The notes under the pieces were generated by a model. It ran no database searches. It was not told the DNA's origin and saw nothing but the letters and a program-made list of their open reading frames with translations. The position numbers and the translations under genes are program-made. From positions 3,265,318 through 3,329,317 of the forward strand of contig NZ_CP150886.1 in NCBI RefSeq assembly GCF_038050375.1: a stretch of 64,000 nt of DNA. The letters run 5' to 3'. The DNA is from Okeanomitos corallinicola TIOX110. GTDB taxonomy: Bacteria; Cyanobacteriota; Cyanobacteriia; Cyanobacteriales; Nostocaceae. Below, one piece after another: positions 20,118 to 28,852 of the stretch; position 1 is the first letter of the stretch; every line of letters starts with the position of its first letter.

Positions 20118-22328
20118 ATGCAAGCTACTACTGTTCAAGATCCAAAATCAAAAAAAGAAAAGTCTTCATCTAATAATCAACTTTGGCAAAGTCTCAAAGC
20201 TATCACGGGCCCCTACTGGTATCCTACTGAAGCAAATACTAGGGCATTTTCAGATGTACTTCGCTCTTGGGTAATGCTATTTATCTTTATCATCCTAGTC
20301 ATAGGACTTGTGGGAGTCAGTGCTGTAGATAGTTTTATCACCCGCAATTTACTTGATACTCTTACTCAAGAAAAAGATTTACAGAAATTTTTTGATATTC
20401 TCTGGTTGTTTGTAGGTTCTCTACTCTTAACTACCATTTTTCTTGGACTTTCTAAATATGTCAGAAAACAAATTGCTTTAGACTGGTATGAATGGTTAAA
20501 CAACTATATAGTCTCTAAATATTTAAGTAATCGTGCTTACTATAAAATAAATTTTAAATCCGATATTGAGAATCCAGATCAACAAATAGCTCAAGAAATA
20601 GAACCACTAACTACAAATTCTCTGAATTTTCTCTCTACTTTTTTAGAAAAAATTCTAGAAATGATTACGTTTTTGATCATTCTTTGGAGTATGGCTAAAT
20701 GGGTAGCAATTGCTGTCATTATTTACACTATATTAGGTAATTTAGTGGCTGGTTATTTAGGTCGAGAGTTGAATAATATTCAGCAAGAAGAATTAAAATC
20801 TACAGCAGACTATAGTTATAGTTTAACTCATATTCGCAATCATGCTGAATCTATTGCTTTTTTCCAGGGAGAAGAACAAGAGTTAAATATTATTCAAAAG
20901 CGATTTAATAAAATTATTCAAAATACTAAAAGCAAAATTAATTGGGAACGAACCCAGGATTTATTTAATAGAGCATATCAAGCTGTATTGCAAATCTTCC
21001 CATTTCTAGTATTTGCACCTTTACAAATTCAAGGTCAAATAGATTTTGGTGAAATTAGTCAAGCTAGTATGGCTTGTAATTTGTTTTCCGTTGCTTTAGC
21101 GACGTTAATCAGAGAATTTGCCACTTCAGGACGTTATTCGAGTTATATTGAACGTGTAGTAGCATTGGCTAATGCTTTAGATAAAGTCAATGAACAGTCG
21201 GAAAATTTAAGTAGAATTAATACAATCGAAGAAAAGCGTTTGGCTTTTGAAAATGTGACTTTACAAACTCCTAACTATGAACAGCTAATTGTCGAAAATT
21301 TGTCATTATCTGTACAACCAGGAGAAGGGTTATTAATTGTTGGTCCGAGTGGTCGCGGAAAAAGTTCTCTGTTACGAGCGATTGCTGGTTTATGGAATTC
21401 AGGAACTGGTCTTATAGTCCGGCCTCCTTTAGAAGAAGTCTTATTTTTACCCCAACGTCCTTATATCATTTTGGGAACTTTACGGGAACAATTAACCTAT
21501 CCCAGCATAGACCGCAAGATCAGCGATCGCCAAATTGAGGAAGTTTTAAAACAAGTTAATCTCCAAAATTTATTAAGTCGGATAGATGGTTTTGATAAAG
21601 AAGTTCCTTGGGAAAATATCCTCTCATTAGGAGAACAACAACGTCTAGCATTTGCCAGACTGTTAGTTACTCAACCTAGCTTTACAATTTTAGATGAAGC
21701 TACCAGTGCCTTAGATTTAAAAAATGAAGGTAATTTATATGAACAATTAAAAGCAGCAAAAACTACATTTATTAGTGTTGGTCACAGAGAAAGTTTATTC
21801 AACTATCATGAATGGGTTTTGGAATTATGCCAAGATTCTAGTTGGCAACTTTTAACAGTCAAAGAATATCATCAACAAAAAGCTCAAGGAATTATCAATA
21901 ATGCTGCGGAAACTCCAGAAATTACCATAGATGTTTTACCAAGCACTGAATCTCTTACTCCATCAGAAATATCTATAGAGTCTTCGGAAAATGCAGAATC
22001 ACAAATAGATGTAATAGAAAATGAATCTGTAAATAATGAACCGGCGAACTTAGAAATATCCACAGATACCACAGAGTCTTCGGAAAATGCAGAATCACAA
22101 ATAGATGTAATAGAAAATGAATCTGTAAATAATGAACCGACGAACACTCTAGAAATATCTACAGATACCACAACAATTGGAGGTCTTTCTCATCGAGAAA
22201 TGCAAGCATTATCAGGCTTAAAAATTAATACTATTAGAAGTAAGGGTAGTATGGGTAAGACTATTACGACTGATGATGATTCTACCTACCGCTACAACAA
22301 AAGTTCAAAGGTGTGGATGATGGTTTAG
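20118..22328 (+). CDS. SbmA/BacA-like ABC exporter with acidic repeat tail (peptide export)
   Basis: A 736-aa half-transporter with the membrane domain first (about residues 40-330, several hydrophobic helices) and one ATP-binding domain (about 375-580). Walker A is GPSGRGKSS, the signature region is LSLGEQQR, and Walker B is FTILDEATSALD. The membrane part resembles the ABC_membrane_2 family, which includes cyanobacterial AptF- and MdnE-type exporters. It lies between the NRPS genes and the microviridin ligases, so it could export anabaenopeptin, microviridin or both. Beyond the ATPase is an unusual tail of about 120 residues: two copies of a Glu/Ser/Asn-rich unit, then a basic 50-residue end (LSHREMQALSGLKINTIRS... 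ending KVWMMV) that I do not recognise. I chose ATG 20118; an overlapping frame from 20074 is not a gene. Confidence 0.82.
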   Translation: MQATTVQDPKSKKEKSSSNNQLWQSLKAITGPYWYPTEANTRAFSDVLRSWVMLFIFIILVIGLVGVSAVDSFITRNLLDTLTQEKDLQKFFDILWLFVGSLLLTTIFLGLSKYVRKQIALDWYEWLNNYIVSKYLSNRAYYKINFKSDIENPDQQIAQEIEPLTTNSLNFLSTFLEKILEMITFLIILWSMAKWVAIAVIIYTILGNLVAGYLGRELNNIQQEELKSTADYSYSLTHIRNHAESIAFFQGEEQELNIIQKRFNKIIQNTKSKINWERTQDLFNRAYQAVLQIFPFLVFAPLQIQGQIDFGEISQASMACNLFSVALATLIREFATSGRYSSYIERVVALANALDKVNEQSENLSRINTIEEKRLAFENVTLQTPNYEQLIVENLSLSVQPGEGLLIVGPSGRGKSSLLRAIAGLWNSGTGLIVRPPLEEVLFLPQRPYIILGTLREQLTYPSIDRKISDRQIEEVLKQVNLQNLLSRIDGFDKEVPWENILSLGEQQRLAFARLLVTQPSFTILDEATSALDLKNEGNLYEQLKAAKTTFISVGHRESLFNYHEWVLELCQDSSWQLLTVKEYHQQKAQGIINNAAETPEITIDVLPSTESLTPSEISIESSENAESQIDVIENESVNNEPANLEISTDTTESSENAESQIDVIENESVNNEPTNTLEISTDTTTIGGLSHREMQALSGLKINTIRSKGSMGKTITTDDDSTYRYNKSSKVWMMV
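21978..22139 (+). repeat. 96-bp period tandem repeat in the transporter tail
   Basis: Two 66-bp blocks (21978-22043 and 22074-22139) look identical and are 96 bp (32 codons) apart. Both encode ESSENAESQIDVIENESVNN. Near-identity at the DNA level points to a recent in-frame duplication. Confidence 0.85.
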
Positions 22329-22362
22329 GAGTTGAACAAAGTAGTGAGTAGATAAGATTTTT

Positions 22363-23340
22363 ATGCACATATCCAAAGACATTGTTTTATTAATTACCCA
22401 TAGTGGTGATTTCTTCACAATAGATAGAGTTGCAGAAGCCTTAACCAAAAAAGGAGTGCAACCATTTCGTCTCGATACAGATAAATTTCCCTTAGAAGTG
22501 CAATTAACAGCACATTTTGATCAGTCGAAAACTTATCATACCCTAGAATATAACAACCAATTAATCAGCACCGAACAAGTTAAAGCTGTATGGATGCGTC
22601 GGGTATGGGAACCTCAATTTGGTCAAGAATTAGCACCTAAATTTCGAGAAGCTTGTATTAGAGAATCAAAAGCCACCTTAAATGGTTTTTGGGATAGCCT
22701 CAGAGAAGCGCGTTGGGTAGATTATTTAGAACGAATGGATGCAGCAAGTGATAAACTCCGACAACTCAGAGTTGCATCAGAAGTAGGTTTTCAAATTCCT
22801 CAAACTCTCATTACCAACAAAGCTGAAGCAGCAAGGGAATTTTTTCAACAAGTCAACGGCAAAATGGTGAGCAAATTATTAACTGCTCTTTCCCGCACCA
22901 TGGAAGCAACATCTTTCTTTTTTTACACCAGCACAGTCAAAGAAGAAGACTTACAAGATGCGGAATCATTGCGTTATTGTCCCATGGTTTTTCAGGAACA
23001 AATTCCTAAAAAATCGGAATTGCGGGTAATTTATGTGAATGGTCAAGTATTTGTAGGCGCATTAGAAGCTGATGTTTATGCAAATGCTAAAGCAGACTGG
23101 CGTAAACCAGGAGTAGAAATAGGTGCATGGAGACACCATCAACTACCTGACGAAATTTTACGTCGTTTGCAAATATTCATGGGTAAATTTGGTTTGTCCT
23201 ATGGAGCATTAGATTTTATCGTTACTCCATCAGATGAATATGTATTTTTAGAAGTCAACCCAGGAGGAGAATGGGGGATGATCGAGAGAGATTTAGACTT
23301 ACCAATTGCCGATGCGATCGCCAATACCCTTCTTTCCTAA
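22363..23340 (+). CDS. mdnB: Microviridin-type ATP-grasp ligase, MdnB/MvdC family
   Basis: A 325-aa ATP-grasp enzyme. The opening, with LLITHSGDFFTIDRVAEAL and RLDTDKFPLEV, and the inner stretch SLRYCPMVFQEQIPKKSELR are what I know from MdnB/MvdC, the maturase that closes the Lys-Glu/Asp lactam in microviridins. The C-terminal ATP/Mg site is seen in LSYGALDFIVTP and FLEVNPGGEWGMIE. It normally acts after the ester-forming partner encoded next door. The gene starts 34 bp after the transporter and is followed by mdnC after 107 bp containing TCTGCGT-type repeats. It is full length with no broken motif. Its precursor peptide is not visible nearby. Confidence 0.88.
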   Translation: MHISKDIVLLITHSGDFFTIDRVAEALTKKGVQPFRLDTDKFPLEVQLTAHFDQSKTYHTLEYNNQLISTEQVKAVWMRRVWEPQFGQELAPKFREACIRESKATLNGFWDSLREARWVDYLERMDAASDKLRQLRVASEVGFQIPQTLITNKAEAAREFFQQVNGKMVSKLLTALSRTMEATSFFFYTSTVKEEDLQDAESLRYCPMVFQEQIPKKSELRVIYVNGQVFVGALEADVYANAKADWRKPGVEIGAWRHHQLPDEILRRLQIFMGKFGLSYGALDFIVTPSDEYVFLEVNPGGEWGMIERDLDLPIADAIANTLLS

Positions 23341-23447
23341 AACATCTGAAATTATGATCAAATTATGATCACTCCATCTGCGTCAATCTGCGTTTATCTG
23401 CGTTCAACTTTGATCTAAAAATTAACGAATTTTAGGGAAAAATTATT

Positions 23448-24428
23448 ATGACAGTCCTAATAGTCACCTTTAGCCAAGATAATGAAAGCATTCCTTTAGT
23501 CATCAAAGAAATAGAAGCTAGAGGAGAAAAAGCCTTTCGTTTTGATACCGATAGATACCCCACAGAAGTAAAACTAGATATTTATTGTGGTGATACAGAA
23601 AAAGTAATTATTACTGATGGTGAAAACAAGTTAGATTTGAGTGAAGTTTCCTCAGTTTGGTATCGGCGGATGCGTTATGGGGCAAAAATTCCCCAAACAA
23701 TGGAAAAGCAATTTAGAGATGCTTCTGTAGAAGAATGTCGCCGGACTGTGAGGGGAATGATAGCCAGTTTAAAAGCCTTTCATTTTGATAAAATGTCCAA
23801 TGTTGATATCACCAATCATAAACAATTACAACTGCAAGTAGCAAGGCAATTAGGATTAGATATTCCCCGGACATTAACATCTAATAATTCAGAAGCAGTC
23901 AGACAATTTGCATCTGAATTTCCAGAACATGGCATAGTCACAAAAATGCTATCTTCCTTTGCTATTTATGGTGATAAAAACGAAGAAATGGTAGTTTTTA
24001 CCAGTCCTGTAACAGAGGATGATTTGAATAATATGGAAGGATTGTGTTATTGTCCTATGACCTTCCAAGAAAACATCCCCAAGTCTGTAGAATTAAGAAC
24101 AACAATTGTTGGACATCATGTATTTACTGCTGCCGTAGATTCTCAAAGTTTATCAGGATCTACCTATGATTGGCGTAAAGAAGGAAGAAACTTAGCCAAG
24201 AATTGGCAACCTTATGAATTGCCAGAAGATATTGAGAAAAAACTCCTGCAACTAATGGCCCATTTTGGCTTAAATTATGGGGCAATTGATATTATTGTCA
24301 CTCCCGATGGACGTTATGTTTTCTTAGAAATTAATCCTGTGGGTGAGTTTTTCTGGATGGAAGTATATCCACCAAATTTCCCAATTTCTAGTGCGATCGC
24401 GGAAATCTTACTCACTGGTAGGAATTGA
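23448..24428 (+). CDS. mdnC: Microviridin-type ATP-grasp ligase, MdnC/MvdD family
   Basis: A 326-aa ATP-grasp enzyme paralogous to the preceding one. The start MTVLIVTFSQDNESIPLVI, the FRFDTDRYPTEVKLD stretch and the end LNYGAIDIIVTPDGRYVFLE with NPVGEFFWMEVYPPNF fit MdnC/MvdD, which forms the two omega-ester bonds (Thr-Asp and Ser-Glu) of microviridins and recognises the PFFARFL leader motif of the precursor. It is intact and full length. A likely ribosome-binding region (AGGGAAAAATT) precedes ATG 23448. A truncated acetyltransferase follows immediately, so the usual tailoring set seems to be decaying or partly relocated. Confidence 0.9.
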   Translation: MTVLIVTFSQDNESIPLVIKEIEARGEKAFRFDTDRYPTEVKLDIYCGDTEKVIITDGENKLDLSEVSSVWYRRMRYGAKIPQTMEKQFRDASVEECRRTVRGMIASLKAFHFDKMSNVDITNHKQLQLQVARQLGLDIPRTLTSNNSEAVRQFASEFPEHGIVTKMLSSFAIYGDKNEEMVVFTSPVTEDDLNNMEGLCYCPMTFQENIPKSVELRTTIVGHHVFTAAVDSQSLSGSTYDWRKEGRNLAKNWQPYELPEDIEKKLLQLMAHFGLNYGAIDIIVTPDGRYVFLEINPVGEFFWMEVYPPNFPISSAIAEILLTGRN

Positions 24429-24446
24429 TCATCAAAATTACTCACA

Positions 24447-24599
24447 ATGCTACATTTTCACCCAATTATGCAAACAATTACCGCTGGATGCGATCCAGAT
24501 AATATAGCTTTAAAGCGAATTTTAGAAAAAATTGGCATGAACCTGATAGCAGCAAAAGAGAAAGTTTTAGTCTGGAAGCTATCTAAAGCAGCTAAGTAA
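24447..24599 (+). pseudogene. C-terminal remnant of a GNAT acetyltransferase (mdnD/mvdB-like)
   Basis: A 50-codon frame just 18 bp after mdnC reads ITAGCDPDNIALKRILEKIG and continues to LVWKLSKAAK. This is the typical last helix and strand of a GNAT N-acetyltransferase (the DxxNxxSxxvLEKiGM pattern). The acetyl-CoA-binding core that should precede it is absent. Microviridin clusters commonly carry a GNAT gene (MdnD/MvdB) that acetylates the peptide N-terminus, so I infer a deleted copy of it. It could also be expressed as a short peptide without function. Confidence 0.6.
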
Positions 24600-24642
24600 G
24601 GTAGAGTAATGGTGTGTCCTTACACTGTTAAAAATCAGAATC

Positions 24643-26310
24643 ATGTTAATTAAACAGCAGAAAAAACTAATCACTCATAAAAGTATTAGTATTTATGAAC
24701 AAACCTATCAATTACCAGTCCTCAAAAATAATAGTGTCAAAAAAGTTCAGCAAAAAATCAAAGAACGCCAACAATTAATTAAAGAAGGTGTCAGATATCA
24801 TTATCGGTTTGGTGGCATAATTAAGCGAAAAAAAGAAATTACACAGGGAGAAGTTTTGGATGAAGTTAAATTATTTATTCAGGACTATTTTCATATTATT
24901 GATTTTTTAGAGAGTTATAAAAATAATTATCATGATTTTTTATTAACTTTGACAGTAGACTTAAAAAAATTATTTAAACAAAAATATTTAGAAGTCAAGA
25001 AAATAGAAGATGATAGAAGTAAATTAGAATTAAAAAACCATCAAAATCCCCAGATATTAGAGCAATTAAAAACAGAGAAAAGAGAAAATTTCAAAGCTGT
25101 TTTACTATTAAGCAATGCTTATTTTTTAACCTTAGAAAAAATTAGCTTGATTAGTGAAGGAATTAGAAAACTGGGAGAAGATACCCAAAATCAGAAACAA
25201 ATAGTTGAAAAAGTAGTTAAAGACTTAGAAGTTTATCAAGAGATTTACGAATATCAAAGAAAAGCCCAGAAAGTTCGTCAAGAAATAGCGAAGATTGCCC
25301 AAACCGCTATTAATTTTGAAACATCTTTACAAGAATATTTTAGTCCTTTTCAAGTATTAATAGACGAATTAATCAAAGTTGATGAATATTTTTATGCCAT
25401 TGTTGGAGATATTAAAAATTTAGGAGATAACATTTTAAATTATCAATCTGATTTATTAGATTTAGAAAAGAATCAAGGGTTTTCTCAAAAATTCATTGAT
25501 TTCATGGTAAAAATTTATGACAAAAAATCTAGATTAGAAGATGCTTTTATAGAATCACAATTATTGGATGGGAACAACCATAATTTTGATTTACTAGAAA
25601 ATAGTGTTTTTTTGGAACAGGGGATTGATTTAATATCAAATTATATATCAACACAAATTACTGATCAGAGAAAATACCCTGGTATAACAGCAGCCAACTT
25701 ACCCTCTACTTCTTTATCAACAGCAAAAGAAACAGGATTAATGGAATTAGTTAATAATAATATTGATTTAACCCAAGAATTAATCAGTAATCAAAATATT
25801 GACTATACACCATTAAGGGAGCTTCTTCATCAGCAAAAGTGGCAAGAAGCTGATATTGAAACAGCTAAATTAATGTTAAAAGTCATGGGTAAGAATTATT
25901 GGAACGAAGTTTATCAGGAAGATATTGATAACTTTCCTTGTCAAGATATTCAACTTATGGATCAACTTTGGGAACAATACAGTTATGGTTATTTTGGTTT
26001 TAATATTCAACAAACTATCTGGAGTGAAATGGGTGGACAAGTAGACTATGAAACTGAAAAAAGATTAGGCGATCGCCTGGGTTGGCGAAAAGAGGGAAAA
26101 TGGCTAGAATATGAAGCATTAACCTTTAATTTATCCCCAATAACACCGATGGGACATCTACCAGCCAAATGGTTAAATTATGATCAAAGTAGAGTGAAAT
26201 TCACCCCAGAATTGTCTACAGAAAACCGATCAATGGCAGCTTGGCGGGTAAAATCTTGGTTAGTTTGGCAGATGCACCTGTTTTTTGCTCGTGTTCAAAA
26301 CTGTCAATAA
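24643..26310 (+). CDS. Coiled-coil protein with C-terminal GUN4 domain
   Basis: A 555-aa protein. Residues 1-370 are rich in Lys, Glu, Leu and Ile and look largely helical, probably coiled coil; I do not recognise a family there. From about residue 385 a GUN4 domain begins (DYTPLRELLHQQKWQEAD), with the conserved FPCQDIQLMDQLWEQYSYGY and a G(F)NIQQ/GWR pattern. GUN4 domains bind porphyrins; the dedicated Gun4 stimulates Mg-chelatase, but many cyanobacterial multidomain GUN4 proteins are uncharacterised. It follows the microviridin genes with no obvious shared promoter. A second GUN4 protein, fused to a kinase, lies at 41154. I see no signal peptide or membrane helix. Confidence 0.75.
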   Translation: MLIKQQKKLITHKSISIYEQTYQLPVLKNNSVKKVQQKIKERQQLIKEGVRYHYRFGGIIKRKKEITQGEVLDEVKLFIQDYFHIIDFLESYKNNYHDFLLTLTVDLKKLFKQKYLEVKKIEDDRSKLELKNHQNPQILEQLKTEKRENFKAVLLLSNAYFLTLEKISLISEGIRKLGEDTQNQKQIVEKVVKDLEVYQEIYEYQRKAQKVRQEIAKIAQTAINFETSLQEYFSPFQVLIDELIKVDEYFYAIVGDIKNLGDNILNYQSDLLDLEKNQGFSQKFIDFMVKIYDKKSRLEDAFIESQLLDGNNHNFDLLENSVFLEQGIDLISNYISTQITDQRKYPGITAANLPSTSLSTAKETGLMELVNNNIDLTQELISNQNIDYTPLRELLHQQKWQEADIETAKLMLKVMGKNYWNEVYQEDIDNFPCQDIQLMDQLWEQYSYGYFGFNIQQTIWSEMGGQVDYETEKRLGDRLGWRKEGKWLEYEALTFNLSPITPMGHLPAKWLNYDQSRVKFTPELSTENRSMAAWRVKSWLVWQMHLFFARVQNCQ

Positions 26311-26423
26311 AATCCCTTTAGTTTCTACCATAAAAATAACGAAAGCACCGTTAAATAGTATGCTAAAAGCATCAATAATAATTTGACCAACATTTCACGA
26401 TCAAATTTTCCAGAGGATTAAAT

Positions 26424-26630
26424 ATGAATATTTGGGTAAATGAACAAATTGATCCATCGGGAATGATTTACGCTTGTATTGCTTGTTGTGACCAGAATCA
26501 AGCACAAGATTGTCACAAGTCATTTCAGGACGGACTCACAGAAAGACAAAAAGCAGATGGTTGGGTGGCAAGGTTACGCATAGTAACTTCTTGGGAAGAA
26601 GTACCTGTTAATTCTTTAAAACTCAATTAA
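26424..26630 (+). CDS. Small conserved-looking hypothetical protein
   Basis: 68 aa, with ATG preceded by CCAGAGGA as a plausible ribosome-binding site. The sequence has a short Cys cluster (ACIACCDQNQAQDC) and a tail with W-V-A-R-L-R. No membrane segment and no known domain are seen. It stands alone between two larger genes on the same strand. It resembles small cyanobacterial proteins I have seen as hypotheticals, but I cannot name a family. Confidence 0.55.
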   Translation: MNIWVNEQIDPSGMIYACIACCDQNQAQDCHKSFQDGLTERQKADGWVARLRIVTSWEEVPVNSLKLN

Positions 26631-26815
26631 CCCAATACCACTAACCCCACGTAAAATTATCAACAGTCCTACTGTCACAGATCATAATTTTGCGAAAATC
26701 TCAAGTCTGTCCATCTCTAAATTTCCATATCAAACTTTAATAATTTTTGAGAACTTTTCCGAGTTATCATCATCTCTAAGGAAGAAAATAACTAACTTGC
26801 AAAAACAGAAAAAAT

Positions 26816-27385
26816 GTGGTGAGCTATTCTAGTGTTTGTACATCCAAGCCCAGCTATCCCATTAATTTAGTTGGCAACATGGGACAAGCTATCCAAATTT
26901 CTATTCACAACCCCAGTCAGTATATCTGTGCTAACTGCGAACAGATATTACCAGATTGGAAACAACAAGAATTCTTGTGGGTGGTAGTTGTCTTACAAAA
27001 AGCTAAATACCCACTGACAGAAGTAACAGGAGAAGTAGAAAGGGAAAAGGAAAGGTTGAGAGAAAAATTTATGCGGTTCGGTTGTGATGTAGCTTTCAAT
27101 TTGCGCGATCGCGGCTACGTAACTGATTTAATTGATCCTCGTACTGGTTATCCTTTACTTTCTCATCCAGGCCATGTCCCCCATGATGATACAGCAGTGG
27201 CTAAAGCTTTACTAAATTATCCTGTGATCAAAAATAAATGCTGTGTCTTAGTTCATCCTGAGTGGGGTACTGCGGTTTATCCCAGTGTGTTACTCTCAGC
27301 AGCACCACCAGAAATCATTGCACAGGTAACAAATGCGATCGCACCTCTACACGGGTGGACAGAATCGCAAAAACACAATGTCTAA
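26816..27385 (+). CDS. MMADHC (CblD)-like protein
   Basis: A protein of up to 189 aa that resembles the C-terminal domain of human MMADHC (CblD), which helps route cobalamin to methionine synthase and methylmalonyl-CoA mutase. Matching landmarks are EREKERLREKFMRFGCDVAF, RGYVTDLIDPRTGYP and CCVLVHPEWGTAVYPSVLLS, which align in order with LLEKF...ALRAEGYWADFIDP and CCKVIRHSLWGTHV of MMADHC. The bacterial role is unknown. A GTG start at 26816 and an ATG at 26879 (MGQAIQISIHNPSQ) are both possible; neither has a strong ribosome-binding site. Its stop codon overlaps the end of the convergent potassium channel gene by 4 bp. Confidence 0.7.
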   Translation: MVSYSSVCTSKPSYPINLVGNMGQAIQISIHNPSQYICANCEQILPDWKQQEFLWVVVVLQKAKYPLTEVTGEVEREKERLREKFMRFGCDVAFNLRDRGYVTDLIDPRTGYPLLSHPGHVPHDDTAVAKALLNYPVIKNKCCVLVHPEWGTAVYPSVLLSAAPPEIIAQVTNAIAPLHGWTESQKHNV

Positions 27386-28446
27386 CTGTTTTTCGGTCGT
27401 CTTAGTTGCTGAGAATTAATTGGGCCGAGAATTTTATTTAAACTCCGCAGCTGTTCCGCTGTACCCATACATATCAGGGTATCTCCTGACATTAAAACAG
27501 TGTCACCAGTCGGACCACCTATTAAACTCCCATCACTACGACGAATAGCTAGAACTAAAGCCCCGGTTTGCGATCGCAATTTAGCCATTTGTAAACTTTG
27601 ACCCACAAAAGGACAAGCCATCTCTTCTAATAAAAATTCTTCCATATATAATTGTCGGTCTGTCCCCGAAAGCATCCCATCCACAAAATCCAAAATCTGC
27701 GGTCTTAAGGCCGCCGCCGCCATTCGTTTACCACCAGTAATGTAGGGGGATACTACCGCATCTGCACCACCCCGCTGTAGTTTTTGTACAGCCTCCTCCG
27801 TGCTGGCGCGAGCGATCGCCCGAATTTGTGGATTAAGTGTTTTTGCAGATAGAACTGTGTATAAATTTTCCGCATCTGAAGGTAAAGCCGCCACAATACA
27901 AATAGCTCTTTCTACCCCCACCTTCAATAAAGTATCATCCAAAGTAGCATCACCCTGAAAAGCAATATAACCTTCCGTCTGCGCCCTTTGTATAGATTCC
28001 ATATCCGCATCAATCACCACAAAAGCCACACTCTCTGAGCGAAACTCCTTCGCAATTTGTCGCCCAGTCCGACTAAACCCACAAATAATATAATGTCCTA
28101 AAAGAGATTCCATTAAACGCCTTTGTTGTCTGAGTCTAATTCCTTCCTGAAAGTAGCCTTCAATTATAGCTTCAGTAAATCTATTGACAATGTAACCAAT
28201 ATTAATGACACCCATTAAAATTAAGCCAATTGTAAATAACCGACCTCGACTACCTAAAGGATGAGTTTCACCATATCCCACAGTCGCCAGAGTAATAACA
28301 GTCATATAAGCTGCATCTTGCCATGACCAACCCTCTACCAGCCAATACCACAAGGTCCCAATGAGTAGAACCAAGACTAAAGCCCCAGCCCCAGCCATCA
28401 ATTCCTGTTGAATGCGCTTGTATTTTTGCTCTAAAGTAGAATACAC
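27382..28446 (-). CDS. Potassium channel with RCK/TrkA domains
   Basis: A 354-aa two-helix K+ channel subunit. The first membrane helix covers about residues 16-36, the selectivity filter is TLATVGYGE near 53-60, and the second helix covers about 68-88. A cytosolic TrkA-N/RCK domain begins with HYIICGFSRTGRQIAKEF (Rossmann GxxxxG), and a TrkA-C domain ends the protein. This is an MthK/Kch-like architecture that forms tetramers gated by ligand binding to the RCK ring. It converges on the MMADHC-like gene, and its upstream 400 bp is shared with the start of argD in divergent orientation. Confidence 0.88.
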   Translation of the reverse strand: MYSTLEQKYKRIQQELMAGAGALVLVLLIGTLWYWLVEGWSWQDAAYMTVITLATVGYGETHPLGSRGRLFTIGLILMGVINIGYIVNRFTEAIIEGYFQEGIRLRQQRRLMESLLGHYIICGFSRTGRQIAKEFRSESVAFVVIDADMESIQRAQTEGYIAFQGDATLDDTLLKVGVERAICIVAALPSDAENLYTVLSAKTLNPQIRAIARASTEEAVQKLQRGGADAVVSPYITGGKRMAAAALRPQILDFVDGMLSGTDRQLYMEEFLLEEMACPFVGQSLQMAKLRSQTGALVLAIRRSDGSLIGGPTGDTVLMSGDTLICMGTAEQLRSLNKILGPINSQQLRRPKNS

Positions 28447-28852
28447 AGATTTTTAAAGAAGAAGAAATTTGTAAATATTGCCATGAAACAAATAAATGGA
28501 ATATTGAGTTTTAACACAAAACATACAGCATATAGCAGATAAATTAGGTACAAACTTCAATCAAAAAGCCTGACAACAAAAGATTTTTACCACTGACTGC
28601 TAAAAGTTGACCGCTAAAAGCTCCTGTAGCATCAAAAAATTATCGGTCAAATTTCACGGTTAATGATATATTTCAGGTAATGGATTTCAGATCAACTAAA
28701 AGTAGTTAGGAATTCTGTATTGGATGGAAATCTATAATTAAAGCTTGTAGTTAGTCCATTCAAGTATGAGTCTTATAAAACTAGAAATATTTGACTTATT
28801 TGACTATATTTTTAGTAACTATTAATATAAAAGATTTTCAGGAGGTGCGGTA
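28447..28852. other. Divergent intergenic region, K+ channel / argD
   Basis: 406 bp between two divergent starts. It is AT-rich and has no open frame of note. The argD side ends in a strong ribosome-binding site (CAGGAGGTG) 5 bp before the GTG start. I could not assign a specific promoter or operator. Confidence 0.5.

Noticed and set aside
20074-20274. 66-aa frame overlapping the transporter start
   Set aside because: It is out of frame with the transporter and has no ribosome-binding site or recognisable features.
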